64,000 nucleotides of DNA from Hordeum vulgare subsp. vulgare (Eukaryota > Streptophyta > Magnoliopsida > Poales > Poaceae): positions 512,414,263 to 512,478,262 of the forward strand of contig NC_058524.1 of assembly GCF_904849725.1 (NCBI RefSeq), given 5' to 3'. Under the pieces are notes generated by a model. It searched no databases. It saw nothing but the letters and a program-made list of their open reading frames with translations, and had not been told where the DNA came from. Every line of letters starts with the position of its first letter. Positions within the stretch are counted from its first letter, which is position 1. Positions 45,710-57,496 of the stretch are shown in pieces. The position numbers were made by a program, and so were the translations under genes.

Positions 45710-46252
45710 ATGGCGTATGAAGCTGGACTGGTAATCTCTGGACCAATGACCCAGCTGGAAGTTGAAATATGGATTCAGAACATGGAGAACTACTTCGAGA
45801 GCAATTTGATTTCCAGGAAGTATAAAGTGGAACACGCTCTTTAGTACTTTACCCAAAGTGTTGCTATCTGGTGGAAAATGCATCATGCCATACAAGGATT
45901 TAGCGGAGCAGAAACTTGGGGCGAATTCAAGAAGACTCTGTTAAGATCCCGACTTATTCAGAAGTGTTATGATAATCCGAAGAAGAAGACTTGTGCATGC
46001 AAGATCTGTGGAGAAATTGGACACACCCAGGAAGAACACAAGGATGGATGCACTCATTGTGAAGAAAATCACCCAGCTGAGGAGTGCCCAAGCAGTCAGG
46101 TGACTTGTTTCCTTTGTGAAGGAACCACCCATTACCCAGCGGCGTGTCACATTTACCCCAAGTATGCCCGAAACCCACAGACCCCGGGACTAACAAGGAT
46201 CAAGTACTATCTTTTTGGAGAAGGAAACTTGTATCAGCAAACGTTTTCTTAG
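45710..46252 (+). pseudogene. gag: T gag with Cys-rich knuckles
   Basis: ATG at 45710. Capsid part: TQLEVEIWIQNMENYFESNL, IWWKMHHAI, TWGEFKKTLLRS. Then three Cys/His clusters: CKICGEIGHTQEEHKDGC, CTHCEENHPAEEC and CFLCEGTTHYPAAC (C-X2-C-X4-H-X4-C). TAG at 45842-45844 (codon 45) interrupts it. Zinc knuckles of this kind bind element RNA. No protease or pol motif follows in the remaining 765 bases of the internal region. Confidence 0.75.
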
Positions 46253-47017
46253 GAGCATATGACAACTTGAGAGTGGTGAAGATACGATAGATGTTTTGTT
46301 GAGCTTGCAGAACCAATGGATTATCCGAACTTCGTTCGTGGACAAGATATATTCTGCAATGCTTGTGAGGATGCCCAAGTGTTAGAATACGAGATTCACT
46401 AAGCCTTATACAAGGTAATGATTTCAGTGCGACATGGCTTGGCCACCATGACGACTTACTATTATCATTCTCTTGCTATTCGGAATGGTAAATCTGAGAG
46501 ACTTACCCATAGTGAGAGACGACGTTCTTTGAAGCTTTTGTTTAAGCCTTAGAATGGTATGATGAAAGCCCCATGTACATGGCAATCGTTGTCACGCGTC
46601 GCACATTTTACGGTGAGCGTGAAGCCAAGACCCTTCTCTCTGCAGGATAAGCACAAATGGTAGACCACCATGAGAATCATCGATAGGTTATTTAGAATGG
46701 TCACGAGACTTGTCAGTTAAGAAGACCCAGTGACGGAAGAATCTTATGTAAACAGAAGAACCCTCGATTTTGATGGAAACATTATGAATATAATGGAAGA
46801 ACTTCACCAAAGAAGTTACCATGAAGAATGTGACGAGCGAGATGCCAAGACCCCAGAGGATTGTTAAAAATTTGAGCGACCATTAACTCTCATTTTAAGT
46901 GTGGTAGCACCCCACTTTGCAGGAGACTATATTTGTTAGAAGACCCCCCAAACCATAACCTTTACTTTCTAGCCTCTTCGAATCTCGAGGACGAGATTCA
47001 TTTTAAGTGTGGTAGTT
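46253..47017 (+). other. T internal region after gag
   Basis: No domain is recognised; stops in all frames. It ends with CTCGAGGACGAG (46984-46995) and TTTTAAGTGTGGTAG, the expected place for the polypurine tract. Confidence 0.6.
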
Positions 47018-50000
47018 TGTAACATCCCAAAATTATAAATTTTGGAATGTTAATATAATTATTAGATTGATTGTTTGTTTGTTTGCTGAGTGACTGAAAC
47101 TTGTGTGAAATTTGAAACTTTTCGAAACTTTTGAATGAGAGGGAATAAAATGACTTTCCCCTTCTCCGGTGAATTCAAATTCAACCTTTTAAAAGCAAAG
47201 AGAGAAGATGACATGACTTCTTCAACTATAAAGAATTCGAACGGACATATTTGCATTTGAATTCTTTTGCATTTTCATTCGTTTTCTTCGTGCAAGAAAT
47301 GCCGGGAAATACATTCTAAATAGCGGAGGAACATGACCCTCAAATACCCGGGCATTTTGAATGTTATTTGCACCCTAAAACTTAGAGGGTCATTTGAATT
47401 TTATTTGCAAAAGAAAATAAACCTTTTAGGCAATTTTGTGAAAATAATTTTTTCTGAAGTTTTTATTTTTGCCGTGGAAAAATGCCCATCATTTATATTT
47501 TATTTTTCTGATAATTTTAGTATATAAAAACTCTTTATTCCGAATTGTTTTGATTTCCTTTTTAACGTTTTAGTTTTCTAGTTTTGAAAATAGGAATAGA
47601 ATCACTTTTATTAGGAAATAGGAGCTGGCCCATTAAGCACTTTCCAAATTTGGCCCAAGAAGATCATCTCCTACCTCCATCTCTTCTTCACGTGACACAG
47701 AAACCTTCCTTCCATGGAGAGGAGAATCCCCACCTCCAGGATTCGCGAAATCCTTTCCTTCCCGGCGCCTCCCGTCGCCTCTATAAGAAGCCCCACGTCC
47801 TCCTCGTTCCATTCCCGTTGAAACCGCCGCCTCTCCTCGCCTCTAGCTCGCTCACCCCTCGCCGGAGTTGTCACCGGAAAACTTGCCAGAGAACTCCTCC
47901 ATCGTCCTCCTCCACCACTCCTCCCTGCCGAGCCCGCTGCACCCCTGCCACCCCACCTCCCCCACTTCGACCCCTGCTCCTCCCCTCGCCAGAACCCTCC
48001 CCACCGCCCCCCTGCTTCCCCATTGCCAGGAGCACGAGCACCAGTAGCTTTTCACCTCGGCCCCCACCTCCACCTCGCCTCCCCACCCCTGCCGAGAGCC
48101 CCCCCCACCTCGCCGCCCCCCCTCCACCACTCCTCCTCCCGCCGGCCCCTCCCCACCCCACCGGCACCCCACCCCCACCTCGCCACCATTGCCAACCACG
48201 GGGTAATCTCCTCTCCCCTCTCTGTTCTTTCTCTTTTCTTATTTTGTAACCGTTAGATCTTGGATATATGGTTTAGATTAGATCTAGGGATACCCCTTCA
48301 GTTTAGAGTAAAAAAACCAGCGGTTTTAATTCACTTATGTATTAGCCAGTAGTTTTTGGTTAGCCTCGGCCGTTTGCTCCTAGTCTTGAAACAAACAGCA
48401 CCCGCAGCCTATAGCAACTTGCCACGTATACCCCTATTAGTTAGCTAGTTATCTTCAGTTTTTTCTGTCAAAATTGCAAAAAACAGAAAGTTTCAATTTT
48501 GTTTTGGCCACAACTTTTGATCGCGAAGTCCAATGACATTGACTCTTGTTCCAGTAGCTCACAAATTTCCTGTAGTTTTTAAAAACATATAATTTGTCTA
48601 TGTTTGAAATTTTAAAATATAAGTTAGATCAGATTTAGGTTAAACCTTGTTTTGCTTATTCCAGGAGTTTAAAAATAGCTATTAATTTGATTCCTTTTGG
48701 TGCTGATCACTAGTGATCGTGTGTATCAGTGGTAAAGATTTCAGATTTGTTTGAGTATTGTATCTCACTGTTTCATGTGAAATAATTTCTGTTTCACCTC
48801 TTTTAGGATTTCGGCAAATTCCTTTTCTATTTTTGTTTTAAAATATTTTCTTTATTATTTAAGAAAGATTATTATTGTTTTGTTTATGTTAGTTAACAGT
48901 AGTTTTGCAACAAGTTTTTATTTTATTTTTATTTGTTTTAATGAAATCAATTCTAGTTCCTTAGTAACTTGCAATTGGTTTCCGCATTGTTTCAAATCCC
49001 GTTTGGGAATACTTTCAAGTAGTTTTGTGAAAAATACTTTATTTTATCCTAGTTAAAATTATATCTTAGTTCCTTGTTATTATTTTCTGTTAGACAAAAC
49101 TATTTAGTGGTTGACGTAGTAGAAGACTCCCTAGTCTTATTTGAAGTTTCTTTCGGATTTTTATTCGCTCTCTCTTTTGTTTTGATTGTTAGAATGATTG
49201 CTAGAATGAGTGCTTATGTGAATGACATGTTTGTTATATAGATTTCATCGGAGAGTGACGGGTAGTCTATCAAGTTATTTTCTCGAGAAATTCTTCTTCG
49301 TCAACATCACTAGGCAAGTCATTTGATCATGTATCACCTATGTTTTTATGCATCATAGTTCTACCATCCTATGCCCAATTGCATGCTGCTTAGGTACTTG
49401 GAAATTTTAGTATAGATTGTAGTATCATGTGGTAGGAACACAACAACCCCGACACTTGGCCCCGGGACGACAATTTCTTAATGCTATGCTTGAGTAGACG
49501 GGTTATCGGTTGAGTGTATACCACGAGTGATGTGAGGTTGATATAATAATCAAGACCGGCTAAGACAAGATTTTCAAGACCTCGGACGCAATGCAACTCT
49601 GGGTGAAGGACGGTTGATCGGCTCCCTGGAGAACCCAGTGGATGCCCGGGATGCTCGAGAGGCCATGTCATCCTGCGGAAAGCTTCACCCAGGCTCAAAG
49701 AGACGGACGGATATTTTCAAGACCCAAGGCTTACCTGCACAACCACAAGTCATTATGGGCTTTGGCTTGGTTGGACAACGCGGCGACTCTGGACAGGCGG
49801 TGCTAGCAGATGTAGAAGAATGGTAGGATTGGATGGGCACCGACAGGGATTCAGAGGGACCCGTTGAAAGACCATGTTTTGATCATCCGGTCTTCAAACA
49901 CCCTGAAGTGCGAGGACATACACGGAGGCGATCAAATCTTGTGGGGAACGTGTGCAAAACTCTGCAGAGTACTCAAACCTAATCGATTAGCCGTGTCCAC

Positions 50001-50571
50001 GGTCATGGACAACTTGAGCCAAAGGAACTGAAGTTATCTGGATTTCTCAACACCATTAAATATATTTGATGAGGGTAATTATTGACAACTCGGGTATGAG
50101 AACTGGTTGGCGGAACCATCTCATTAACAACCAACATCGTAGTAATATTTTGCTTTTAGCCCCTCTCTTGATGTAGGAGAAAACTTGCTTTACGCTAAAA
50201 ACTTATAGCCCCACCTTCCATATATGCATATAGTATAGATGATTACTTTTCACCCCTCTCTTATGTGACTTGCCGGCATATTCAATATGCTGACCTACAC
50301 GGCTGCAACGTCTTATGTTGCAGATATTTTCTTCGACGAGTAAGAGTATGATTCAGGGTTACGATCTACACTCAACTTGCCGTTGGTGTTTATTGGGACT
50401 CCACTCGCTTGACTGCTTCCGCTGAGATAATTAAGGTATATATCAGTTTTACGCTATTTACATGTGATTGCACTTTGCTATATACATTGATGTACTGTGT
50501 GTGCCAGCATACTGATCTAGGGATGGCACAGATACACAGAGGCTTGACTCGTCTTGAGTCGTGTCGCTACA
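47018..50571 (+). repeat. 3' LTR of T
   Basis: TGTAACATCCC to CGCTACA, 3554 bp; lacks about 17 bases present near 42820 in the 5' LTR. Confidence 0.93.
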
Positions 50572-50576
50572 GATAA
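50572..50576. repeat. Target site duplication GATAA of T, right
   Basis: Exact repeat of 41632-41636. Confidence 0.93.
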
Positions 50577-50817
50577 ACAAGGTCTTAGGCTTCTTCGTTT
50601 GGTCAGGGAGGTTTGACTTCTTGAACTCCACATGAGTGCATCCTGGTTGAGGTAGAGGAGCCTCCTCTTCGCCGGAACTTGTTTGTTCCTTCCCCTTGGG
50701 ATCATAGTCCTCTTCCTCGTCAGTGGTCCAGCCATATGATTCCAAGTCCCCATAGACCTTGGGATTACCAAGGTAATCAGCTACATAGCTCTCCCCCTCT
50801 GAATCCTGAGAAGACAT
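50572..50817 (-). pseudogene. S extra ORF, N-terminal part (interrupted by T)
   Basis: ATG at 50817 gives MSSQDSEGESYVADYLGNP, then acidic TTDEEEDYDPKGKEQ and GEEEAPLPQPG, and reaches the T site after 82 codons. Ignoring T and one GATAA, the frame runs on exactly to 41461, for 138 codons in all. It sits where Athila elements carry an env-like ORF but has no signal peptide or membrane segment. A TATA box lies about 85 bases upstream. Function unknown. Confidence 0.7.
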
Positions 50818-50901
50818 CTTTGCTCTAAATCTGCGGCACACAACAGGCTTGAAACAAAAACAGTGGAAAACTACGCGATACGGAGATCAAAACCCTTGGG
50901 C

Positions 50902-50911
50902 ATATATATAA
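50902..50911 (-). promoter_or_regulatory. TATA box upstream of the S extra ORF
   Basis: Minus TATATATATG, 85 bases before the ATG at 50817 and 53 bases after a hairpin like that of the S LTR. Confidence 0.5.
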
Positions 50912-50963
50912 TGATTTTTTCTAGACCAGAAGGAGTGCTCCACAAGAAAACGGAGTCCGGGAG

Positions 50964-51044
50964 GCACACGAGGTGCCCACAAGCCCTGTAGTCGCCGCTA
51001 GGGGGGTAGGTGGCGGCTACCAAGCTTGTGGGCGCCTCGTGCGC
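50964..51044 (-). repeat. Inverted repeat (hairpin) between S pol and extra ORF
   Basis: Arms 50964-50995 and 51013-51044 match at 26 of 32 positions plus wobble pairs, around a GGGGGGTAGG loop. The core GCCCACAAGC/GCTTGTGGGC equals that in the S LTR hairpins (57147-57220 and 39575-39652). Confidence 0.8.
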
Positions 51045-51103
51045 TCTCCAGACTGCGTTTTATTTTTCTATTTTTCCATAAATTCCAAAATGGAGAAAAT
51101 TTC

Positions 51104-52657
51104 CTACTGGAAATGTTTCGGAGTCCAATAACTTACCGAAACACATACCTCTTCGTTTTCAGGGTCTAAAACAGGCTGATAAACATCCCTTATGTACTCC
51201 TGTGGAGTTATGATATTGATGATATTGGTCTCAACATTTATGGGAGTACCAGAGATATAATGCTTTATTCTTTGCCCATTTACCACTCTAGGAAAATTAC
51301 CTTCCGTGTTATTGATTTTGATGGCACTGGAACGATATACTTCCTCGACAACGTAAGGACCTTCCCATTTAGAGAGAAGCTTGCGTGCGAAGAATCTTAA
51401 GCGAGAATTGAATAGCAGGACATAATCACCTACATTGAACTCTCGTTTTGGTATTCTTCTATCGTGCCATCTCTTAACCTTTTCCTTGAACAACTTGGCA
51501 TTCTCATATGCCTGGGCCCTCCATTCATCTAACGAGCTGATATCAAACAACCGTTTCTCACCTGCAAGTTTGAAATCGAAGTTGAGCTCTTTGATTGCCC
51601 AATACGCTTTGTGTTCCAGCTCAAGAGGTAAATGACAGGCCTTACCGTAAACCATTTTATACGGCGACATGCCCATGTGATTTTTATAAGCAGTCCTATA
51701 AGCCCATAGTGCATCATCAAGTTTGCTAGACCAATTCTTTCGATATGTATTGACAGTCTTTTGTAAGATCAATTTGATCTCCCTATTACTCAACTCCACT
51801 TGACTACTAGACTGAGGATGATAAGGAGATGCAACTCTATGGTTGACATCATACTTAGCGAGCATCTTGCGGAAAACACCATGAGTGAAGTGTGAACCGC
51901 CATCAGTCATCAAATATCTTCGGACTCCAAATCTTGGGAAAATAACTTCTTTAAGCATCTTAATAGAGGTGTGGTGATCAACATTTCTAGTGGGGATAGC
52001 TTCTACCCACTTAGTGACGTAATCCACTACAACTAAGATGTGAGTATACCCATTGGAACTCGGGAAGGGTCCCATATAATCAAAGCCCCAGACATCAAAT
52101 GGTTCAATGACAAGTGAATAGTTCATATGCATTTCCTGACGTTTACTGATGTTCCCTATTCTTTGGCATTCGTCACAAGACAAGACAAACTTACGTTCAT
52201 CCTTGAAGAGAGTGGGCCAATAGAAACCTGATTGCAATACCTTATGAGCAGTTCTATCTCCAGCATGGTGTCCTCCGTAGGCTTCAGAATGACACTTCTG
52301 CAGGATCTGTCCCTGTTCATATTCAGGCACACAACGTCTAATAACACCATCTACTCCTTCCTTATAAAGGTGAGGATCATCCCAAAAGTAGTGTCTCAAA
52401 TCAAAGAAGAATTTGTTCTTTTGCTGGTAGGTGAAACTGGGTGGTATGTATTTGGCTACGATACAGGTTGCGTAACCAGCATACCACGGTGCACTGTGTG
52501 AAGTGCGGATGACATTTAATTGCTCATCAGGAAAGTTGTCATCAATAGGTCGTGGGTCATCAAGGACATTCTCTAGCCTGGACAAGTTATCTTCTACAGG
52601 GTTATCAGCACCCTTTCGGTCAACAACGTGCAAATCAAATTCCTGTAGCGGGAGAAC
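51104..52657 (-). pseudogene. S integrase
   Basis: In phase with RT upstream, separated by TGA at 52660-52658 (relatives have Trp there: R-L-I-R-W). H2C2 finger HSEAYGGHH ... SCDECQR; core D in WGFDYMGPF, D in LMTDGGSHF, E in SSSQVELSNREIK; C-terminal part FNVGDYVLLFNSRLR and LSKWEGPYVVEEV. Full length for Athila. The stop makes it unlikely to be produced. Confidence 0.88.
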
Positions 52658-53818
52658 TCATCTGATTAGCCTAGGCTTAGCGTCCTTCTTCTCCATAAGG
52701 TACTTAATAGCAGCATGATCAGAGTGAATAGTGACTTTGGAGTCAACTATATAAGATCTGAACTTTTCACATGCAAACACGACTGCTAAAACCTCCTTTT
52801 CTGCAGTGGCATAGTTCCTTTGGGCACTGTCTAGAGTTTTACTAGCGTAGTGAATAACATTCAACTTCTTGTCAACTCTTTGTCCTAGAACAAAACCAAT
52901 AGCATAATCACTAGCATCGCACATGATTTCAAAGGGAAATTTCCAATCAGGTGGTTGAATAATAGGTGCGGTTAACAAGGCCTTCTTAAGTATTTCGAAA
53001 GCTTCCTCACAATCCTCATCAAAAACAAAAGGAACATCCTTCTGCAAGAGGTTTGTAAGAGGCCTAGAAATCTTAGAGAAATCTTTAATGAACCTTCTAT
53101 AGAAACCAACATGACCTAGGAAACTTCGTATACCTCTGGTATCTGTGGGGCAAGGCATTTTCTCAATTGCATCAACCTTAGCCTTATCAACTTCAATGCC
53201 TTTCTCAGAGATCTTGTGTCCTAAGACGATGCATTCATTAACCATGAAGTGGCACTTCTCCCAGTTCAAGACAAGGTTGGTATCTTTGCATCTCTGTAAG
53301 AATCGATCAAGGTTGCTGAGGCAATCGTCAAAGGAAGAACCGTAAACGGAGCAATCATCCATGAAAACCTCAACAATCTTTTCACAAAAGTCAGAGAATA
53401 TAGCCATCATACATCTTTGAAAGGTGGCAGGTGCATTGCATAAGCCAAAAGGCATACGTCTATAAGCAAAGTTACCAATGGGGACGGTGAAAGTGGTTTG
53501 CTCCTGATCAGATTGTGCAACAGGTATTTGTGAGAAACCTGAATAACCGTCTAGAAAGCAGAAGTGTTTGTGTTCAGATAGCCTTTCTAGCATTTGGTCG
53601 ATAAACGACAAAGGATAATGGTCTTTCCTGGTTGCCTTGTTCAGTTTCCGGAAGTCTATCGCCATCCTATAGCCAGTAATAATCCTCTGTGGGATTAGTT
53701 CATTCTTATCATTAGGAACGACGGTGATACGTCCCTTCTTAGGTACGCAACGTACTGGATTTATCCAATCACTATGAGCAACAGGATAAATGATTCCTGC
53801 TTCGAGAAGCTTTAATAT
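52658..53818 (-). pseudogene. S reverse transcriptase and RNase H
   Basis: The open stretch starts MAIDFRKLNKATRKDHYPL at 53665. RT: FCFLDGYSGFSQI (Asp 39), MPFGLCNAPATFQRCM, VFMDDCSVYG (FMDD, Athila form of YxDD, residues 101-104). RNase H: IMCDASDYAIGFVLGQ, AEKEVLAVVFACEKFRSYI, IHSDHAAIKYL (D-E-D). TAA at 53821-53819 splits it from protease and TGA at 52660-52658 from integrase; all three share one frame. Confidence 0.9.
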
Positions 53819-54805
53819 TTATTTTCTCACGACCTGTTTCATCCTAGGATTTAACCTTCTTTGATGATCAGCAACTCGTTTAGAATCAGGATCGGTTTTA
53901 ATCTTGTGCTGACTTAGAGTGGGACTAATACCCTTAAGATCATCAAGAGTATATCCAATAGCCGCACGGTGCTTCCTCAAAGTTTTTAATAACTTCTTGT
54001 CTTCGTGATTCGAGAGGTGAGCACTAATAATAACATGATATATCTCCTTCTCATCAAGATAGGCATACTTAAGAGAATCTGGTAACTGTTTCACAGGATC
54101 AGCCTTCGGTGGGGGAGGATCCCCAAGCAGTTCAACAGGCAGATTATTCTTGAGAATAGGATATTGTTCTAAAACAATTTTATCTATCTCATCTCTTTCT
54201 TCCATATGCATATCATTTTCATGCTCAAGCAGATATTGCTCTAAACGATTCGTAGGAGGTATGGCAATAGAGGCAAGCGCAATGATTTCATCCCTACCAG
54301 ACGACTCTTTTTCATGGGGTTGTCTTCCAAACTTGGAGAATTTAAATTCATGAGACACACCCTCGAAACTGACAATGACAGTCTGTTTAATGCAATCAAT
54401 ATGAGCATTGACAGTGTTGAGAAAGGGTCTACCAAATATGATGGGACAAAAGCTATCTTGTGCAGTAGCAAGGACGAGGAAATCAGTAGGATACTTCGTC
54501 TTACCACACATGACTTCTACATCTCGCACAATTCCCACAGGTCAGATAGTGTCTCTATTAGCTAGCGTAATAGTGACATCAATGGGTTCTAACGAACCAG
54601 GTGCAATCTCATCTTTGATTTCATCGTATAGGGACCGGGGTATTGCACTAACACTAGCACCCATATCACATAAACCATGATAACAGTGATCTCCTATCTT
54701 GACAGAAACAACGGGCAGGCCAACTACAGGTCCGTATTTGTCTTTCGCGTGAGGTTTAGCAATTCGAGCGAAGTCCTCACAGAATTTGATAACATGCCCG
54801 TCTAT
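53819..54805 (-). pseudogene. S aspartic protease and linker to RT
   Basis: Active site LCDMGASVSAIP (about 54640) and FCPIIFGRPFLNTVNAHID. A TGA at 54544-54542 sits between the two halves; a shift near 54805 parts it from gag. The linker PPTNRLEQYLLEHEND ... LKYAYLDEKEIYHVII leads to RT, ending at TAA 53821-53819. Confidence 0.82.
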
Positions 54806-55824
54806 GTCATCGGTAAGAGATATTTGATAATAGCAACACTAGGTTCAACTCTAATTTCCTCAGGGGGTGCAAGTGGTCTAATGTAACCCCTACGTATCAC
54901 AGTTGGAGCTTTAGAATAATCCTTTTTCCTAGCAGGGTAAGGTGGTTTCTCAGCGTAGGCACAAGGAACAATAGGATCACTAAAGGCAATTACTTTCTCT
55001 TCAACTAGATTGGGTTTAACTATGCTGATTTCTACAGGAGGATGATACTTAAACCACTTCTCTTTGGGAAGATCAACATGAGCAGCAAAAGATTCACACA
55101 GAGAAGCTACTATCTCGGAGTCAAGTCCATACTTAGCGCTAAAATCTCTAGAAGTGTTTGTTTCAATAAAAGATTTAACGCAATCAAACTGGAAATTCAT
55201 ACCTGACTCCGTACCTTCTTCAAGCTCCCAATCTTCAGAGTTACGTTTGATTCTTTAAATAAATTCCACTTGTGGTCAACATCCTTCTTCATAAAAGAGC
55301 CGGTACAAGAAGTGTCAAGCATGGTACGATCTTCATGAGAAAGCCGAGCATAAAAGTTTTGAGTGATAATTTCTCTCGAGAGTTCATGATTGGGGCATGA
55401 ATATAGCATTGATTTAAGCCCCCCAAGCTTGAGCTATGCTTTCCTTGTCACGAGGCTAACCGTTATAAATATAATTCTGATCACGATGTACTAAATGCAT
55501 AAGATAAAACTTTTGATGAAATTCCAATTTCAACCGATTGTAGTCCCATGATCCAGTATCATCACATAGCCTACACCATGTCAACGCCTTATCCTACAAA
55601 GATAAAGGAAAGACTTTCTTCTTTACGTAATCCTCGGGCAAACCTGCAAGCTTAAATAAACCACAAACTTCATCTACATAGATTAGATGCAAGTCTGGAT
55701 GTGATGATCCATCTCCTGTAAAAGGATTAGCCAGCAGTTTCACAAGCATACCCGAAGGAATTTCATAAAATAAATTTTCATAGGTACCTCAGGTTGAGGA
55801 GAAACTCCTCGTGCTTCCGTTCAT
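54806..55824 (-). pseudogene. gag: S gag, broken
   Basis: ATG at 55824. Gag signatures: IPSGMLVKLLANPFTGDG, AGLPEDYVKKKVFPLSL (then TAG), LTWCRLCDDTGSWDYNRLK, EIITQNFYARLSHEDRTML. The C-terminal linker reads PPEEIRVEPSVAIIKYL (54802-55200). Several stops and shifts. Capsid role by family. Confidence 0.75.
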
Positions 55825-55945
55825 GGTGAAGATACCCCGAACAAATTCCTCAAAGGAACAGTTTCCATAGTTACAAGTAACAATAAATTTTAGCACAGTA
55901 TATAAATGTTTCCTTACCAAATACCACTTACCAACGGCGCTTGGC

Positions 55946-55963
55946 TCCCCGGCAACGACGCCA
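55946..55963 (-). other. Primer-binding site of S (tRNA-Asp type)
   Basis: Minus TGGCGTCGTTGCCGGGGA, one base different from the E1-E3 site. Confidence 0.85.
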
Positions 55964-55974
55964 GAAAAGAGTCT

Positions 55975-57491
55975 CGATGACCCACAAGTATAGGGGATCA
56001 ATCGTAGTCCTTTCGATAAGTAAGAGTGTCAAACCCAACGAGGAGAAGAATGCTCTGATAAACATTTTTTTGCAAGGTAATAACTGCAAGCACTGAAAGT
56101 AGCGGTAACAAGTGATGGTGTAGTGAGGTGAAACGTAACAAGTAACAAGTAGTAGCAATGATGCAGCAAAGTAGCCCAATCCCTTTTGTAGCAAGGGACA
56201 AGCCTGAACAAAGTCTTATAGGAGGAAAAACGCTCCCGAGGACACACGGGAATTTCTGTCATGCTAGTTTCATCATGTTCATGGGATTCACGTTCGTTAC
56301 TTTGATAGTTTGATATGTGGGTGGACCGACGCTTGGGTACTGCCCTTACTTGGACAAGAATCCCACTTATGATTAACCCCTCTCGCAAGCATCCGCAACT
56401 ACGAAAGAAGAATTAAGACAACGTATAACCATAGCATTAAACTAGTGGATCCAAATCAGCCCCTTACGAAGCAACACATAGACTGGGGTTTAAGCTTCTG
56501 TCACTCTAGCAGTCCATCATCTACTTACTACTCCCGAATGCCTTCCTCTAGGCGCAAATATGGTGAAGTGTTATGTAGTCGATGTTCACATAACACCACT
56601 AGAGGAAAAGACAACATACAACATATCAAAATACCGAACGAATACCAAATTCACATGACTATTATTAGCATTGGTTATCCCATGTCCTCAGGAAAAAAGT
56701 AACTAATCACAAAGCATAATAATAATATTGATCAGAGGTGTAATGAGTAGCATCAAGGATCTGAATATAAACTCTTCCACCAAGTAATCCAACTAGCATC
56801 AACTACAAAGAGTAATCAACACTACTAGCAACCTTACAAGTACCAATAGGAGTCGTGAGACGGAGATTGGTTACAAGAGATGAACTAGGGTTTGGAGAGG
56901 AGATGGTGCTGATGAAGATGTTGATGGAGATGACTCCCCTCCGACGAGAGGAGTGTTGGTGATGACGATGGCGACGATTTCCCCCTCCGGGAGGGAAGTT
57001 TCCTCGGCAGGATCGTCCTGCCGGAGCTCTAGATTGGTTCTGCTCAAGTTCCGCCTCGTGACGGTGGAAAATCCATGAAAAAGCTCCACCCTGATTTTTT
57101 CTCAGGACGAAACCCTTCATATAGCAAAAGAGGAGGCCAGTGGGCCACCAGGGTGCCCACAAGCCCTGTAGCCGCCGCCAGGGGGGTAGGTGGCGGCTAC
57201 CAGGCTTGTGGGCCCCTGGTAGCTCCCCTCTGACACTTCTTTCGCCGAGTATTTTTTATATATTCCGAAAAAATTCCACATTGATTTTTAGGGCATTTGG
57301 AGTTGCATAGAATAGAGGACTAAGACTTGCTCCTTTTCCAGTTCAGAATTCCAGCTGCCAGTATTCTCCCTCTTCAAATAAACCTTGGAAAATAAGAGAG
57401 AAAAAGCATAAGTATGGTACCACAAAGTAATATAACAACCCAAAAAGCGATAAATATCAACATGAAAGCATGATGCAAAATGGACGTATCA
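55975..57491 (-). repeat. 5' LTR of S
   Basis: Minus TGATACGTCCATTTTGC to GGGTCATCG, 1517 bp. U3 hairpin arms at 57147-57176 and 57192-57220; TATA-like CTATATGA at 57124-57117. Confidence 0.92.
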
Positions 57492-57496
57492 GAGAC
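57492..57496. repeat. Target site duplication GAGAC of S, right
   Basis: Exact repeat of 38383-38387. Confidence 0.92.

Larger units (their letters stand above)
41637..50571 (+). mobile_element. T: gag-only LTR retrotransposon with 3.5-kb LTRs
   Basis: 8935 bp with LTRs 41637-45205 and 47018-50571, GATAA duplications, an initiator-Met-type PBS and a 1.8-kb internal region holding only gag. Long LTRs with a short internal region recall LARD-type elements; gag type and PBS fit a Gypsy chromovirus such as the Tekay/Del group. The LTRs are very alike (low percent differences by eye), so it is the youngest element here, as its position in the nest also shows. Confidence 0.93.
38388..57491 (-). 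mobile_element. S: Athila-like Ty3/Gypsy element with pol and extra ORF
   Basis: 19.1 kb including T; 10.16 kb without it. LTRs: 55975-57491 (5') and 38388-39923 (3'). GAGAC duplications flank it. Minus-strand order is PBS, gag, protease, RT, RNase H, integrase, internal promoter-like cassette, small ORF, non-coding segment, polypurine tract. It has the whole enzyme set that E1-E3 lack, with only a few breaks. Confidence 0.93.

Noticed and set aside
41641..50571. The two 3.5-kb copies as a segmental tandem duplication
   Set aside because: A PBS follows the first copy, a gag lies between them, and GATAA flanks the whole: they are the LTRs of one element.
50964..51044. The GC-rich hairpin as an inserted MITE
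   Set aside because: No target duplication or MITE terminus was seen, and the same hairpin is part of LTRs in the same place before the TATA box.
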